Assembly (NCBI GenBank): GCA_025358115.1
Contig: JANYKQ010000043.1
Span: 1-36,595 of the forward strand
Origin: Methanomicrobiales archaeon
Lineage (GTDB): Archaea; Halobacteriota; Methanomicrobia; Methanomicrobiales; Methanospirillaceae
Direction: 5' to 3'
Length of the DNA stretch: 36,595 nt
Positions within the stretch are counted from its first letter, which is position 1. Each line of letters begins with the position of its first letter. This document shows positions 22,989 to 31,705 of this stretch, piece by piece. The position numbers were made by a program, and so were the translations under genes. The notes beneath the pieces are model-generated. The model had not been told where the DNA came from. It did not search any database and saw nothing but the letters and a program-made list of their open reading frames with translations.

Positions 22989-24032
22989 TTATGTGGTGTT
23001 GTGATGCGATAAGAGTTTATGTATGTCAACGGGAGGACGCAGTACACCGGTCTCTGTTATGATAGCCGTGACCAGCTCCATGGGGGTTGCATCGAAGGCA
23101 TAGTTCTTCACGTGCGCTCTCTCCGGCACATAGGTACGACCGCCCATGATTGTCACTTCGTCGCGTCCGCGCTCTTCAATGATCACATCAGTCTCGGTAT
23201 TTTTCGCATCGAATGTTGAGCGGGGGGCGGCTACATAGAATGGGATCTTGTGATGGTGAGCGCAGACCGCGTGCATGTAGGTCCCAATCTTGTTAAAAAC
23301 AGCATCAGAAGTGATACGGTCCGCACCGACAACCACGGCATCGATAGCTCCCTGTCGCATGAGGTGAGCTGCCGTCGAATCCGTGATCGTGGTCACATCG
23401 ATCCCATCCCGCGCAAGTTCCCACGCGGTGAGCCGGGCCCCCTGCAGGAGCGGGCGTGTCTCACAGGAAATGACTTTTACCTTTTTTCCCTCATTCACTG
23501 CGGAACGGATAACACCCAGTGCCGTGCCCCATGATGAGCAGGCAAGGGCACCTGCATTGCAATGGGTAAGCACCGTGCAGGTATCGGGCAGGAGTGCGGC
23601 CCCGTGCTTACCTATTGCATGACAGCAGGCCGTATCCTCGCGGGCGATCTCCTTTGCTTCGGCAATCGCCCTTGTGCAGGCATCCCTGCAGTCCTGCGCA
23701 GGTTGCATTGATGCGAGCACCCGGTCAATTCCCCAGGCAAGGTTGATCGCGGTCGGGCGGGTTGACCGGAGGAGATCTGCATCTCTCTGCACCGCTGCCA
23801 TGAATAACTGCATATCTTTTTTCTCTGCAAGCACTGCAGCGAGAGCTACCCCGTATCCCCCGGCAACCCCGAGGGCGGGTGCTCCCCGGATCTCCAGCCG
23901 CCTGATCGCCGTTGCCAGCCGTTCGATGCTGCGGCACTCGACAATGGCGTACTCATTGGGCAGGAGCGTCTGTTCGATATAGTGGATGCTCTGGTTGCCG
24001 GTATCCCACCAGAGGGTGGAAGTCTCATTCAC
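22989..24032 (-). CDS. mtnA: S-methyl-5-thioribose-1-phosphate isomerase (MtnA)
   Basis: The enzyme isomerises methylthioribose 1-phosphate to the ribulose form in methylthioadenosine salvage; some archaeal relatives also use 5-deoxyribose 1-phosphate. The 347-residue protein has the family segments EIRGAPALGVAGGYGVAL, the catalytic-cysteine region LTHCNAGALACSSWGTALG, CETRPLLQGARLTAWEL, and the catalytic-Asp region VVVGADRITSDAVFNKIGTY. These make MtnA more likely than the related eIF2B-like or ribose-1,5-bisphosphate isomerases. The start overlaps the stop of the HdrA-like gene by 4 bases (ATGA). Confidence 0.92.
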   Translation of the reverse strand: MNETSTLWWDTGNQSIHYIEQTLLPNEYAIVECRSIERLATAIRRLEIRGAPALGVAGGYGVALAAVLAEKKDMQLFMAAVQRDADLLRSTRPTAINLAWGIDRVLASMQPAQDCRDACTRAIAEAKEIAREDTACCHAIGKHGAALLPDTCTVLTHCNAGALACSSWGTALGVIRSAVNEGKKVKVISCETRPLLQGARLTAWELARDGIDVTTITDSTAAHLMRQGAIDAVVVGADRITSDAVFNKIGTYMHAVCAHHHKIPFYVAAPRSTFDAKNTETDVIIEERGRDEVTIMGGRTYVPERAHVKNYAFDATPMELVTAIITETGVLRPPVDIHKLLSHHNTT

Positions 24033-25309
24033 GCGGATCGCGTCCTTACGGCATCGATATATGCCCGCATGGCCGCAGATCCCCCGGAGGCTACACTGTC
24101 CGGTATATCGCGGGGAGCAGTTGCCGTGCCCGCCACATAGATCCCGGGACGGAGGGTTGCAACCGTGTCCACGGCATCATGGGCGGATTTGAAAAAACCG
24201 GTTGTTTCAAGGGGAACCCCGCATTTCGCGGCAATACCGGCTGCATTGTCAGACGGGCCGATCCCAATCGAGAGTACCACGAGATCCGGATGGAGGTTCT
24301 GGACTTCGGAGGTTTCGGAGTTTTCAACCTGGAGGATAAGGCCGTTCCGGTCTGCGAGGATCGTTGCGGGCATACCCCGCAGGAACCGGATCCCCAGTGC
24401 CTTTGCCCGTTCGTAATATTCCTCGTAGCCTTTGCCATAAGCCCGGATATCCATATAGCAGAGCGTGATATCGATTGCCGGCTGCTTCTCCTTGATCAGC
24501 ATCGCGTTCTTCATTGCCTGCATACAGCAGATACACGAGCAGTAGGGCCGGTCAATGGATACGTCGCGTGAACCCACGCACTGGATGAACACGATACTCC
24601 GGGGCACAGCCCCGTCACTCATCCGTTTGATCTTCCCGCCGGTCGGACCACTGGCATTGATCATCCGTTCCAGTTCCAGGCTGGTGATGACGTCCGGCAG
24701 GAGGAGGTGGCCGAACTGCTCCTTGTTCCGGGCATCAAAGATGGTATACCCGGTCGTGATAACGATACTTGCCGCATTGATCGTAATCAGCTTATCCTCG
24801 TCCTTGCGAAGGATCGCACCCGGGCCACAGGCATCATAGCAGAGCCCGCATTCAATGCAGTGCTCTGCATCCTTGACCACGATATCCGGAACTGCCTGTG
24901 CATGGGGTTTGTAAATAGCCTTCCTCACGCCAACACCGGCATCGAACCGGTTGTATACTTCAACCGGGCAGATCTCAATGCAGTCCCCGCAGCCGGTACA
25001 GAGTACAGGATCCACGTATCGCGGATGTTCCCTGACTGTTACGGTAAAGTGGCCGACTTCACCATCGATTGCTTCTACTTCTGCGCAGGTATGGACGGTG
25101 ATGAAAGGGTGGCGGGAGACATCCACCATCTTGGGGGAGAGGATGCACATTGAGCAGTCGTTGGTCGGGAATGTCTTGTCAAGCTGGGCCATATGGCCGC
25201 CAATACTGGGCTCCCGCTCGATCAGGTGCACATGAATTTCGTGCCCTGCAATATCGAGCGCTGCCTGGATGCCCGCGATACCGGCACCGATGACAACCAC
25301 ATTACTCAT
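24029..25309 (-). CDS. HdrA-like FAD/iron-sulfur protein, short form
   Basis: This 426-residue relative of heterodisulfide reductase subunit A has the FAD-binding start MSNVVVIGAGIAGIQAALDI, the cysteines DCSMC (52-55), two 4Fe-4S sites CTGCGDCIEICP (104-115) and CIECGLCYDACGPG (151-164), and the HdrA-type cysteines near 244-262 (CVGSRDV, then CSCICC). It ends with the second FAD-contact region GIYVAGTATAPRDIPDSVAS. HdrA proteins are usually about 650 residues with two further C-terminal ferredoxin domains, absent here. No hdrB, hdrC or mvhD gene is nearby. The start at 25309 overlaps the upstream carbonic-anhydrase-like stop by 8 bases. An electron-transfer or oxidoreductase role is inferred. 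Confidence 0.88.
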   Translation of the reverse strand: MSNVVVIGAGIAGIQAALDIAGHEIHVHLIEREPSIGGHMAQLDKTFPTNDCSMCILSPKMVDVSRHPFITVHTCAEVEAIDGEVGHFTVTVREHPRYVDPVLCTGCGDCIEICPVEVYNRFDAGVGVRKAIYKPHAQAVPDIVVKDAEHCIECGLCYDACGPGAILRKDEDKLITINAASIVITTGYTIFDARNKEQFGHLLLPDVITSLELERMINASGPTGGKIKRMSDGAVPRSIVFIQCVGSRDVSIDRPYCSCICCMQAMKNAMLIKEKQPAIDITLCYMDIRAYGKGYEEYYERAKALGIRFLRGMPATILADRNGLILQVENSETSEVQNLHPDLVVLSIGIGPSDNAAGIAAKCGVPLETTGFFKSAHDAVDTVATLRPGIYVAGTATAPRDIPDSVASGGSAAMRAYIDAVRTRSA

Positions 25310-25799
25310 GGTGGGCGTACTCCCCGGCAAGCTCGATATAGGATGCAGCATTTTTAAGGATCTGTTCCTGCTGGGCAGTGTCTGCCTCTTTGACAATCTT
25401 ACCCGGGACACCCACTACCACAGAACGCGGGGGGATGATTTTTCCCTCGGTAATTACAGCCCCCGCACCAATGACCGATCCATCGCCGATGGTTGCGCCG
25501 TTTAATACAATCGATCCCATGCCGACAAGCACCCGGTTTCCTATAGTACAGCCATGCAGGATGGCACCATGACCCACCGATACATCCGTACCCAGGATGA
25601 CCGGATGTCCTTTACTGGTGTGGACCACGCAGTTGTCCTGGATATTGGACCGGTCCCCGATCACGATCCGGTCCTTGTCAGCACGGATGACCGCACCAAA
25701 CCAGATGCCCACCTGTTTTCCGATCGTGACATCGCCGATGATCGTTGCGTTACCTGCTGCAAAGAGCGGCACGCCGGAGACCTTTCCATCCATATGCAT
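25302..25799 (-). CDS. Gamma carbonic anhydrase-like protein (CamH/YrdA type)
   Basis: A 165-residue left-handed beta-helix protein built from hexapeptide repeats (such as VTIGKQVGIWFGAVIRADKD and ATIGDGSVIGAGAVITEG). The three zinc ligands of the gamma-carbonic anhydrase family are in place at His60 (NCVVH), His77 and His82 (GHGAILH). The long acidic loop of the Cam enzyme from Methanosarcina, with its proton-shuttle glutamate, is missing, as in the CamH/YrdA group, so carbonic anhydrase activity is uncertain. An in-frame ATG at 25793 could also be the start. It is the first gene of a leftward operon and diverges from coaD with 30 bases between. Confidence 0.88.
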   Translation of the reverse strand: MHMDGKVSGVPLFAAGNATIIGDVTIGKQVGIWFGAVIRADKDRIVIGDRSNIQDNCVVHTSKGHPVILGTDVSVGHGAILHGCTIGNRVLVGMGSIVLNGATIGDGSVIGAGAVITEGKIIPPRSVVVGVPGKIVKEADTAQQEQILKNAASYIELAGEYAHHE

Positions 25800-25829
25800 A
25801 ATAACATAAGAAATTAAGAATCAAAGAGC

Positions 25830-26288
25830 ATGAAGGTTATGGTCGGGGGCACATTCGATCCCCTTCACGATGGGCACAAAGTCCTGCTGAGCCGGTCGTT
25901 TGAAATTGCCGGTTCTCATGGCCATGTAGTGATCGGACTTACTACGGACAGTTTCGCCAGTAGGAAGATCCATCCGATCCGCCCGTTTGAGATCCGTAAA
26001 TCTGAACTCGAACAGTATATCCATGACCGTAATTTTTCAACCCCCTTTGTAGTTGAGCCTCTCCAGGACCGGTTTGGTTCTGCGCTCGATGCAGATTTCG
26101 ATGCGATCATTGTGTCGGAAGAGACCATTCCGGTAGCAGTTGAGATCAACAAACTGCGCAGGGAACAGGGGAGAAAGAAAGTCGATATTCACCAGATCAG
26201 CTGTGTTCTTGCCGACGATGGCCGCTGGATCTCCAGCACCCGGATTTATCGTGGCGAGATCGATGTCCACGGGCACCTGATGCATTGA
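25830..26288 (+). CDS. coaD: Archaeal phosphopantetheine adenylyltransferase (CoaD)
   Basis: The enzyme transfers AMP to 4'-phosphopantetheine to make dephospho-CoA, the next-to-last step of coenzyme A synthesis. The 152-residue nucleotidyltransferase fold has GGTFDPLHDGH with the catalytic HxGH at residues 13-16, and the second motif ISSTR at residues 134-138, both characteristic of the archaeal/eukaryotic-type enzyme. Other nucleotidyltransferases such as NadM differ in these segments. T-rich tracts follow the stop. The 30-base gap to the divergent carbonic-anhydrase-like gene implies overlapping promoters. Confidence 0.93.
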   Translation: MKVMVGGTFDPLHDGHKVLLSRSFEIAGSHGHVVIGLTTDSFASRKIHPIRPFEIRKSELEQYIHDRNFSTPFVVEPLQDRFGSALDADFDAIIVSEETIPVAVEINKLRREQGRKKVDIHQISCVLADDGRWISSTRIYRGEIDVHGHLMH

Positions 26289-26298
26289 GAACTGATTA

Positions 26299-26353
26299 TT
26301 TTTCCATTATTTTTCTGAACCGACAGGAGATATCGATCCACGGTTAAAAAAAA
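26299..26353. terminator. Converging terminators of coaD and the PKD gene
   Basis: Rightward T-runs (26299-26303 and 26310-26314) lie just after the coaD stop. On the other strand, a run of eight T (26346-26353 as A on plus) begins four bases after the PKD protein stop. Both fit archaeal U-tract termination. Confidence 0.5.
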
Positions 26354-26357
26354 GTGA

Positions 26358-28619
26358 TTATTTCCGGTGTGCAACCACAATAACCAGCAGGCCCATGATG
26401 GAGCCGATGACTGTTACCATGGGTGACATGGATGCTTTTGTTGTTGTCGGCGCAACGGTTGTTGCTGTTGTCTGGATGATCGCTGGTGCCTGAGTGACAA
26501 CGACAGTCGGTGGAACTGTTGTTGGGGCCAGCGTTATGGTCTCTGTTCCGGTCTTATGGGTGGTATCGCTTCCATAATCATTGGAAACAGTTAAACTCAC
26601 ATCATATGCTCCTTCCTTGGGGTAGGTATGACGGGGATTCTGTTCGGAAGATGATGTGCCATCACCAAACGACCAGCTCCACGTTACCGGGTTGTTGGTC
26701 GAGAGATCCTTGAACTGGACGATGAAGGGGGCCTTGCCGATACGCTGATCTACCTTGAAGTTTGCCACAGGGGCAAGTGTTGTTACGATAAATCCTGCTT
26801 TTGAGGTTGTGTCCTGTCCGTTGGCATTAGATACGGTAAGGCTGACGGCATAGGATCCCAGTGATGTATAGGTGTGCGTCGGGTTTTTCTCTGTTGATTT
26901 GGCGCCATCGCCAAAGTCCCAGTTCCATGAAGTGGGTTCACCTATTGATTGATCGATGAACTGGACATTCATTGGAGCACCGCCACGGGTCTTGTCTGCA
27001 GCAAAATCGGCACGTGGAATGTTAAGAACGGTGATATACTGGTTCTTGGTCCGGCTGTTTGTAATAGACGGGTTCGATGCGGTCAGCGTGACATCATATA
27101 CACCGGTTTTCTGGTACACGTGATCAGGCTTTGACCCGGTTCCGAGACCTCCGTCACCAAATTCCCAGACCCAGTTTGTAGGTGAATTTGCGGAGAGATC
27201 AGTGAATGTAACGATTCTTCCGACGCCCACTGTTGTTTTGTCAGTGGTGAAGTCAACTGCGGGGCCTTTTCCGACCGTGATGAGATCTTTCATCACCTTG
27301 GTGTCCTGCGCGAATTGGTTTTTAGCCGTAAGGGTGACGGTGTAGGTGGCCTCTTTCATATAGGCGTGCGTGGGATTCTGCTCCGTTGATGTCTGCCCGT
27401 CGCCAAAGTCCCATTGCCATGAGGTTGGCTGTTGTGTTGACAGGTCCACGAACTTGACATTCATGGGTACCGAATTCAGATCAAAGGGAGCAATAATCTG
27501 CCTGAAATCGGCTTTGGGTCCCATACCCACATTGATGTAGCCAATCTTGGTTGCAGTATCCTTGCCGTTATCATTGCTTGCAGTCAGGGAAACAGTGTAA
27601 ATTCCTTTCAACTGGTAGGCATAGCTTGGATTCTGGGTGGTCATTGTTTTGGTGTCCCCAAAGTCCCACGCCCACCGGGTTGGCGAGTTTGAGGATTTAT
27701 CGGTAAATGCAATAGTTTCCCCTACATTTACGGATGTCGGAGTGCCGATGAAGTCAGCAGCAGGAACACCTCCGACATTGACTATCTGTGTTGAAGTTGC
27801 AGTATCTCCGCCGCGTGTTATCGCAAGCTTGACGCGGAAGGCCCCACTCGTTGTGAAGGTATGAGTCGGGTTCTGGTCGGATGAGGTTGCCCCATCGCCG
27901 AAATCCCAGTTCCATGACGTGGGAGTACCGATTGAACGGTCAGTAAATTTCACTACAAGGGGTGCTTTGCCCGAGTTCGGGTCGGGGCTGAATTTTGATG
28001 TAAGCGGACCGACAACGGTGACAAAACTGTTTTTTCTTATATCGGATGAACCATACTCATTGGAAACCGTGAGAATTACATTGAATACCCCGGAAGTCCA
28101 GTACGTGTGCACCGGGTCTTTTTCAGAAGAACTCTTTCCGTCTCCAAAGTCCCACTGCCATGCGGTAACCTGACCCTGTGATTTATCCGTGAATTTCACT
28201 GCCATCGGGACATTTCCACTTGTCGGGGTTGCATCAAAGTCCGCTTTTGGTCCCATGCCAATTGAGATGTAATCCTTCTTGATTTCGGTACTGGAACCGA
28301 AATCATTTGTCACCGTGAGTTTTGCCGTGTACATGCCGCGCTGGGTGTACATGTGTGAGGGGCTCTGCTCTGTTGAAACCGAACCATCGCCAAAATCCCA
28401 CAGATATGTCATGGGTGTCGAACCCAGCGAATTGTCAACAAAGATTACCTTTGTCGGAACTGTGGCAAATGCATAATGAGCATCGAACTGGGCTACAGGT
28501 GCAACGCCAACTACGATGTATCCGGGTTGATTCGCGCTTAAAGCAGTCGCCCCGGGCATCATCAGGGCAAAAAGCAGGACGATGAGTCCTGCCGATACAA
28601 TGCAAGTATTCCTAGTCAT
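26358..28619 (-). CDS. Surface protein with eight PKD repeats and C-terminal anchor
   Basis: A 753-residue secreted or surface-anchored protein. The N-terminus has a signal peptide (hydrophobic core VSAGLIVLLFALMMPGATA). Eight PKD domains of about 85 residues follow, each with the FGD core (WDFGDG in five; variants LWDFGDG, WDFGDT, WEFGDG, WSFGDG), a TxxPxHxY strand and a conserved AxSNxxG. A Thr/Pro-rich linker (TTATTVAPTTTK) is followed by a C-terminal hydrophobic segment VTVIGSIMGLLVIVVA and the short tail HRK, a membrane anchor. PKD domains are Ig-like and serve in adhesion, S-layer or extracellular binding. ATG 28619 is preferred over an in-frame GTG at 28628. Confidence 0.92.
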   Translation of the reverse strand: MTRNTCIVSAGLIVLLFALMMPGATALSANQPGYIVVGVAPVAQFDAHYAFATVPTKVIFVDNSLGSTPMTYLWDFGDGSVSTEQSPSHMYTQRGMYTAKLTVTNDFGSSTEIKKDYISIGMGPKADFDATPTSGNVPMAVKFTDKSQGQVTAWQWDFGDGKSSSEKDPVHTYWTSGVFNVILTVSNEYGSSDIRKNSFVTVVGPLTSKFSPDPNSGKAPLVVKFTDRSIGTPTSWNWDFGDGATSSDQNPTHTFTTSGAFRVKLAITRGGDTATSTQIVNVGGVPAADFIGTPTSVNVGETIAFTDKSSNSPTRWAWDFGDTKTMTTQNPSYAYQLKGIYTVSLTASNDNGKDTATKIGYINVGMGPKADFRQIIAPFDLNSVPMNVKFVDLSTQQPTSWQWDFGDGQTSTEQNPTHAYMKEATYTVTLTAKNQFAQDTKVMKDLITVGKGPAVDFTTDKTTVGVGRIVTFTDLSANSPTNWVWEFGDGGLGTGSKPDHVYQKTGVYDVTLTASNPSITNSRTKNQYITVLNIPRADFAADKTRGGAPMNVQFIDQSIGEPTSWNWDFGDGAKSTEKNPTHTYTSLGSYAVSLTVSNANGQDTTSKAGFIVTTLAPVANFKVDQRIGKAPFIVQFKDLSTNNPVTWSWSFGDGTSSSEQNPRHTYPKEGAYDVSLTVSNDYGSDTTHKTGTETITLAPTTVPPTVVVTQAPAIIQTTATTVAPTTTKASMSPMVTVIGSIMGLLVIVVAHRK

Positions 28620-28658
28620 ACTATTCACAGAGCAATGTACTGATCTGTTTTAATATTT

Positions 28659-28692
28659 AAGGTGATATTGTCAGGGTGACACCTTATAAAAC
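28659..28692 (-). promoter_or_regulatory. Promoter and inverted repeat upstream of the PKD surface protein
   Basis: On the minus strand TTTTATAAGG (about 28684-28691) is a TATA box; the start would fall near 28662. AAGGTG (28659-28664) pairs with CACCTT (28680-28685) across the predicted start, forming an inverted repeat with a 15-base centre. It may be an operator or a leader hairpin. Confidence 0.45.
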
Positions 28693-28823
28693 ATTTAGCA
28701 AGAATGGTAAAATTTTCTTTGTGATTTAGCTTTTCTGCCCCGGATTGAGATGAGCAAATATTTCTTAAAAAGAGGGATGTCTTAAAAATAGATTGTTTTA
28801 GTTTCTGGACTACAATGTTCTTT

Positions 28824-30611
28824 TCAGGCAATCATGTAGGTGAAGAAATAGAATGTGATCAATGGAATGAACAGCACGAGATATACCGCCCGGTTCCATT
28901 TCCATATCGCCAGGCCGTCCATTGTTTCAATAGGCATCAGGCTGTAGACTGCGGTGATGAGATTGATGATAAATCCTACTCCCCCGGCAATTGCCCAGAG
29001 ATCTCCTAACGGGATGATGGCAAGGAACAGGAGCATGAGGATGATACTGACACAGGGGCCTGAAACCATCTCAATACCCATTTCCCGTACATTATCCTCC
29101 CCCGGGCGGTTGACGATATTCCGGTAAGACTGGGCAAAGGCATTGCCATAGAGCCATGCCGTAAGGAACATAACCCCCGTCCCCAGTCCCCAGAACTGGA
29201 TGTCGGCATCGCACCCATGTTTTGTTGCGAAATACCGGTGGGCAAAATCATGGAGGATCACGGATATCGCACCAACAGCGATGTATATGAGTACGGTTGT
29301 AAGGGTCAATTCTGCCCGATCGGCAAGGATGAATGCCAGGGCAAACATAATTATCGCCGCTTCAATAATGATCATTTCAATGGCGGATAATCCGAAATAC
29401 CTCCGTTCAAACTGACGAGCAACAATCCCACGTTTTTCAATCTCTGCGGCACTCATTTTTTCAACCGTATGTCCCCCGATAAGGTCTGCAAAGAATTTTG
29501 CCAGTTTTGTTCCTATCTGGGTGAGTGTGCCGATGTTGCTGAAAAGAATATTGAGAAATACCACTCCCATGCTGGTGAGGACTGCTGCAAGAGCCATGAA
29601 CTGCGGGGGGATGATTCCGCTGGTGGGGAGATTTTTTTCTGTAGTTCCGCGTGCCTCATGGATCAGTCCAATGATACCATCTGTTTTCCCCACTACCACA
29701 GTTTCGGGTATCGTTACCACGGATTGCCCCGGTGATAACGGGATTTCCGGGCTGCCGACGCGGATGTGATGGGTGCGGGTGAGGGTATCGCTGCCAAATG
29801 CATTTTCAGCAGTCAGGGTTGTGTTGTAATACCCCACAGTGCTGTAGGTATGAACCGGATCTTTTTCTGTACTGGTCCCCCCATCCCCGAACTGCCATAA
29901 CCATGCCGATGGATTTCCGCTGGTAACGTCATGAAATTTCACGGTCAGGGGGGGATCGCCGGCTCGTGTATCGACAAAAAATTCTGTGGAGGGGATAGTT
30001 CCCGAATTGATGAGGTTTGCTATCGAACTGTGTCCCTCGCCATAACGGTTTGTTGTGTCGAGAGAAACGGTGAAGAGACCGGTTTTTATGTACGTATGGG
30101 TGGGATTCTGGACTGATGATGTCCCGCCGTCGCCGAAATTCCAGTGCCAGGATGTGATGCCGGAACCTGATGTATCCGTAAATTTCACGGTCAGAGGAAA
30201 CGTTCCTTGCGTTGGTGTTGCGTAAAATGAGGCTGCCGGAGTATCACCTACTGATACAAAATCAGGAACGGTTTTTTTATCTGTACCATATTTATTCGTG
30301 ACCGTAAGACAAACCGTGTATTTGCCGTTAAACGCGTAATTATGAGTGGGGTTTTGTTCTGTTGAGGTGCTTCCATCCCCAAACTCCCAGAGATAGTTCA
30401 GGGGAATACTCCCTTGGGAACGATCAGAAAAACTTACGAGAAGCGGCGCGGTACCGAATTGAGTTGTGGTAAAAAAATCAGCAACCGGTGGGTTTGTAAC
30501 AATAATAAAACCGGATCCAGATTCCTGTGAAGGAGCTGCATATACACAAGTCGTTGTGGCTCCGCAGAAAATTATAGCAAATAGTAAGAAAAGATATGTC
30601 TGGTGTTTCAT
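28824..30611 (-). CDS. PKD-repeat protein fused to an M50/site-2-protease-like membrane domain
   Basis: A 595-residue fusion. The signal peptide (LFLLFAIIFCGATTTCVYAA) leads into three PKD domains with FGD cores (LWEFGDG, WNFGDG, LWQFGDG; about residues 45-300). A linker follows, then a multi-helix domain from about residue 335. That domain carries the M50-type pattern: AVGAISVILHDFAHRYFATKH with HDFAH at 454-458, where HExxH is usual, and SLMPIETMDG ending at Asp565-Gly566, matching the second metal-binding motif. The metal-binding histidines and Asp565 are kept while the catalytic Glu is Asp. It may be an altered protease or a non-catalytic member. ATG 30611 is chosen because AGGAG at 30624-30628 leaves no gap to the in-frame ATG at 30623. 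Confidence 0.85.
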   Translation of the reverse strand: MKHQTYLFLLFAIIFCGATTTCVYAAPSQESGSGFIIVTNPPVADFFTTTQFGTAPLLVSFSDRSQGSIPLNYLWEFGDGSTSTEQNPTHNYAFNGKYTVCLTVTNKYGTDKKTVPDFVSVGDTPAASFYATPTQGTFPLTVKFTDTSGSGITSWHWNFGDGGTSSVQNPTHTYIKTGLFTVSLDTTNRYGEGHSSIANLINSGTIPSTEFFVDTRAGDPPLTVKFHDVTSGNPSAWLWQFGDGGTSTEKDPVHTYSTVGYYNTTLTAENAFGSDTLTRTHHIRVGSPEIPLSPGQSVVTIPETVVVGKTDGIIGLIHEARGTTEKNLPTSGIIPPQFMALAAVLTSMGVVFLNILFSNIGTLTQIGTKLAKFFADLIGGHTVEKMSAAEIEKRGIVARQFERRYFGLSAIEMIIIEAAIIMFALAFILADRAELTLTTVLIYIAVGAISVILHDFAHRYFATKHGCDADIQFWGLGTGVMFLTAWLYGNAFAQSYRNIVNRPGEDNVREMGIEMVSGPCVSIILMLLFLAIIPLGDLWAIAGGVGFIINLITAVYSLMPIETMDGLAIWKWNRAVYLVLFIPLITFYFFTYMIA

Positions 30612-30700
30612 GGTTTTTGTCATCTCCTGATTCTCTTTTTGGCCTCATAAAGAAGATGGTTGGAAATGTGAATGAAAAAAGGGAGTATAGTTCATTTTTT

Positions 30701-31705
30701 TTAAGAAAAAATGATTCCTTCTTTCCTGAACTCTTCGATGATCTGTGTATTTAAAAAGTCACGGATAACACTGTTGTGCTTGAATTCCCTGGCATACACA
30801 GTCAGTTCAAAGGTCATGGCAGATTTATCCATCTTTGTAAGGTAAACCGTTGGTCCGGGATTTTTTGTAATGATCTCGGATTTAATTTTCAGTGCATCTT
30901 CTGCAATCCGGGAAAGTATTACCTTTACATGGTTGATCTCTGTTCCATAGGCAACCGTTACCGGGATCTGAATCCGCACCTGCGGGCTGGGCAGGGAAAA
31001 GTTCCGGACAACACTTGTCGTGATTTTATTATTGGGGATCGTAACAACATCCGAATCCAGGGTAATAATCCGTGTGCTTCTTGGACCTATATGGGTAACA
31101 TCGCCAAGAATATCATTGATAAGCACACGATCCCCTACCTTGAATGGCTGATCGGTTATAATCACGGCACCCCCGAAAAAGTTTGAAAACAGGTCCTGCG
31201 CTGCCAGTGCAATGGCAATACCAAAGATCCCGGCTCCCGCAATCAAGGGGGTGATATTGATTTCAAACAAGGTCAGGACGTATAACAGACCGGTAAACCA
31301 GATGAGATATTTTGCAATCTTCTGCAGGATTTCAATAATCCGGTCATCAAGATCCGTCTCTGTTGTTTCTGCCAGTGCCTGACCATATGTCCGTAAAAAA
31401 CCATCAACAAAAGTTGCGATGATCCATGTCCCGACAATAATATACATGGCGAACAGGACTTTTGAATCTGTAATCCACTGATACTGGGGATAGACAAAGA
31501 TCGCATGCTGTATGGCAAAAAAAAACGGGATAAAAAATGCGAGAATGATGAGAGGTGAACCCAGGGAGTAAACGATCAGGTCATCCATCTTTGTTTCTGT
31601 CTGTTCAGCCCGCTTTTTCAGGAAAGCAAAAACAAAATAAATTATGATTGCGGCAATGATGCCGATTGCTATATAAATAAATGAATCCAGAAGTGCTGTC
31701 TCCAT
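30701..31705 (-). CDS. MscS-family mechanosensitive ion channel
   Basis: A 334-residue small-conductance mechanosensitive channel protein. Four hydrophobic N-terminal segments (about residues 8-27, 50-68, 82-102 and 130-150) precede the pore-lining helix ITPLIAGAGIFGIAIALAAQ and FSNFFGGAVII. The MscS beta domain contains PFKVGDRVLINDILGDVTHI and VTIPNNK, then the cytoplasmic alpha/beta domain ends with QIIEEFRKEGIIFS. Such channels open under membrane tension and release solutes during osmotic downshock. It follows the PKD/M50 gene on the same strand but 90 bases upstream of it, so cotranscription is possible. Confidence 0.94.
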   Translation of the reverse strand: METALLDSFIYIAIGIIAAIIIYFVFAFLKKRAEQTETKMDDLIVYSLGSPLIILAFFIPFFFAIQHAIFVYPQYQWITDSKVLFAMYIIVGTWIIATFVDGFLRTYGQALAETTETDLDDRIIEILQKIAKYLIWFTGLLYVLTLFEINITPLIAGAGIFGIAIALAAQDLFSNFFGGAVIITDQPFKVGDRVLINDILGDVTHIGPRSTRIITLDSDVVTIPNNKITTSVVRNFSLPSPQVRIQIPVTVAYGTEINHVKVILSRIAEDALKIKSEIITKNPGPTVYLTKMDKSAMTFELTVYAREFKHNSVIRDFLNTQIIEEFRKEGIIFS

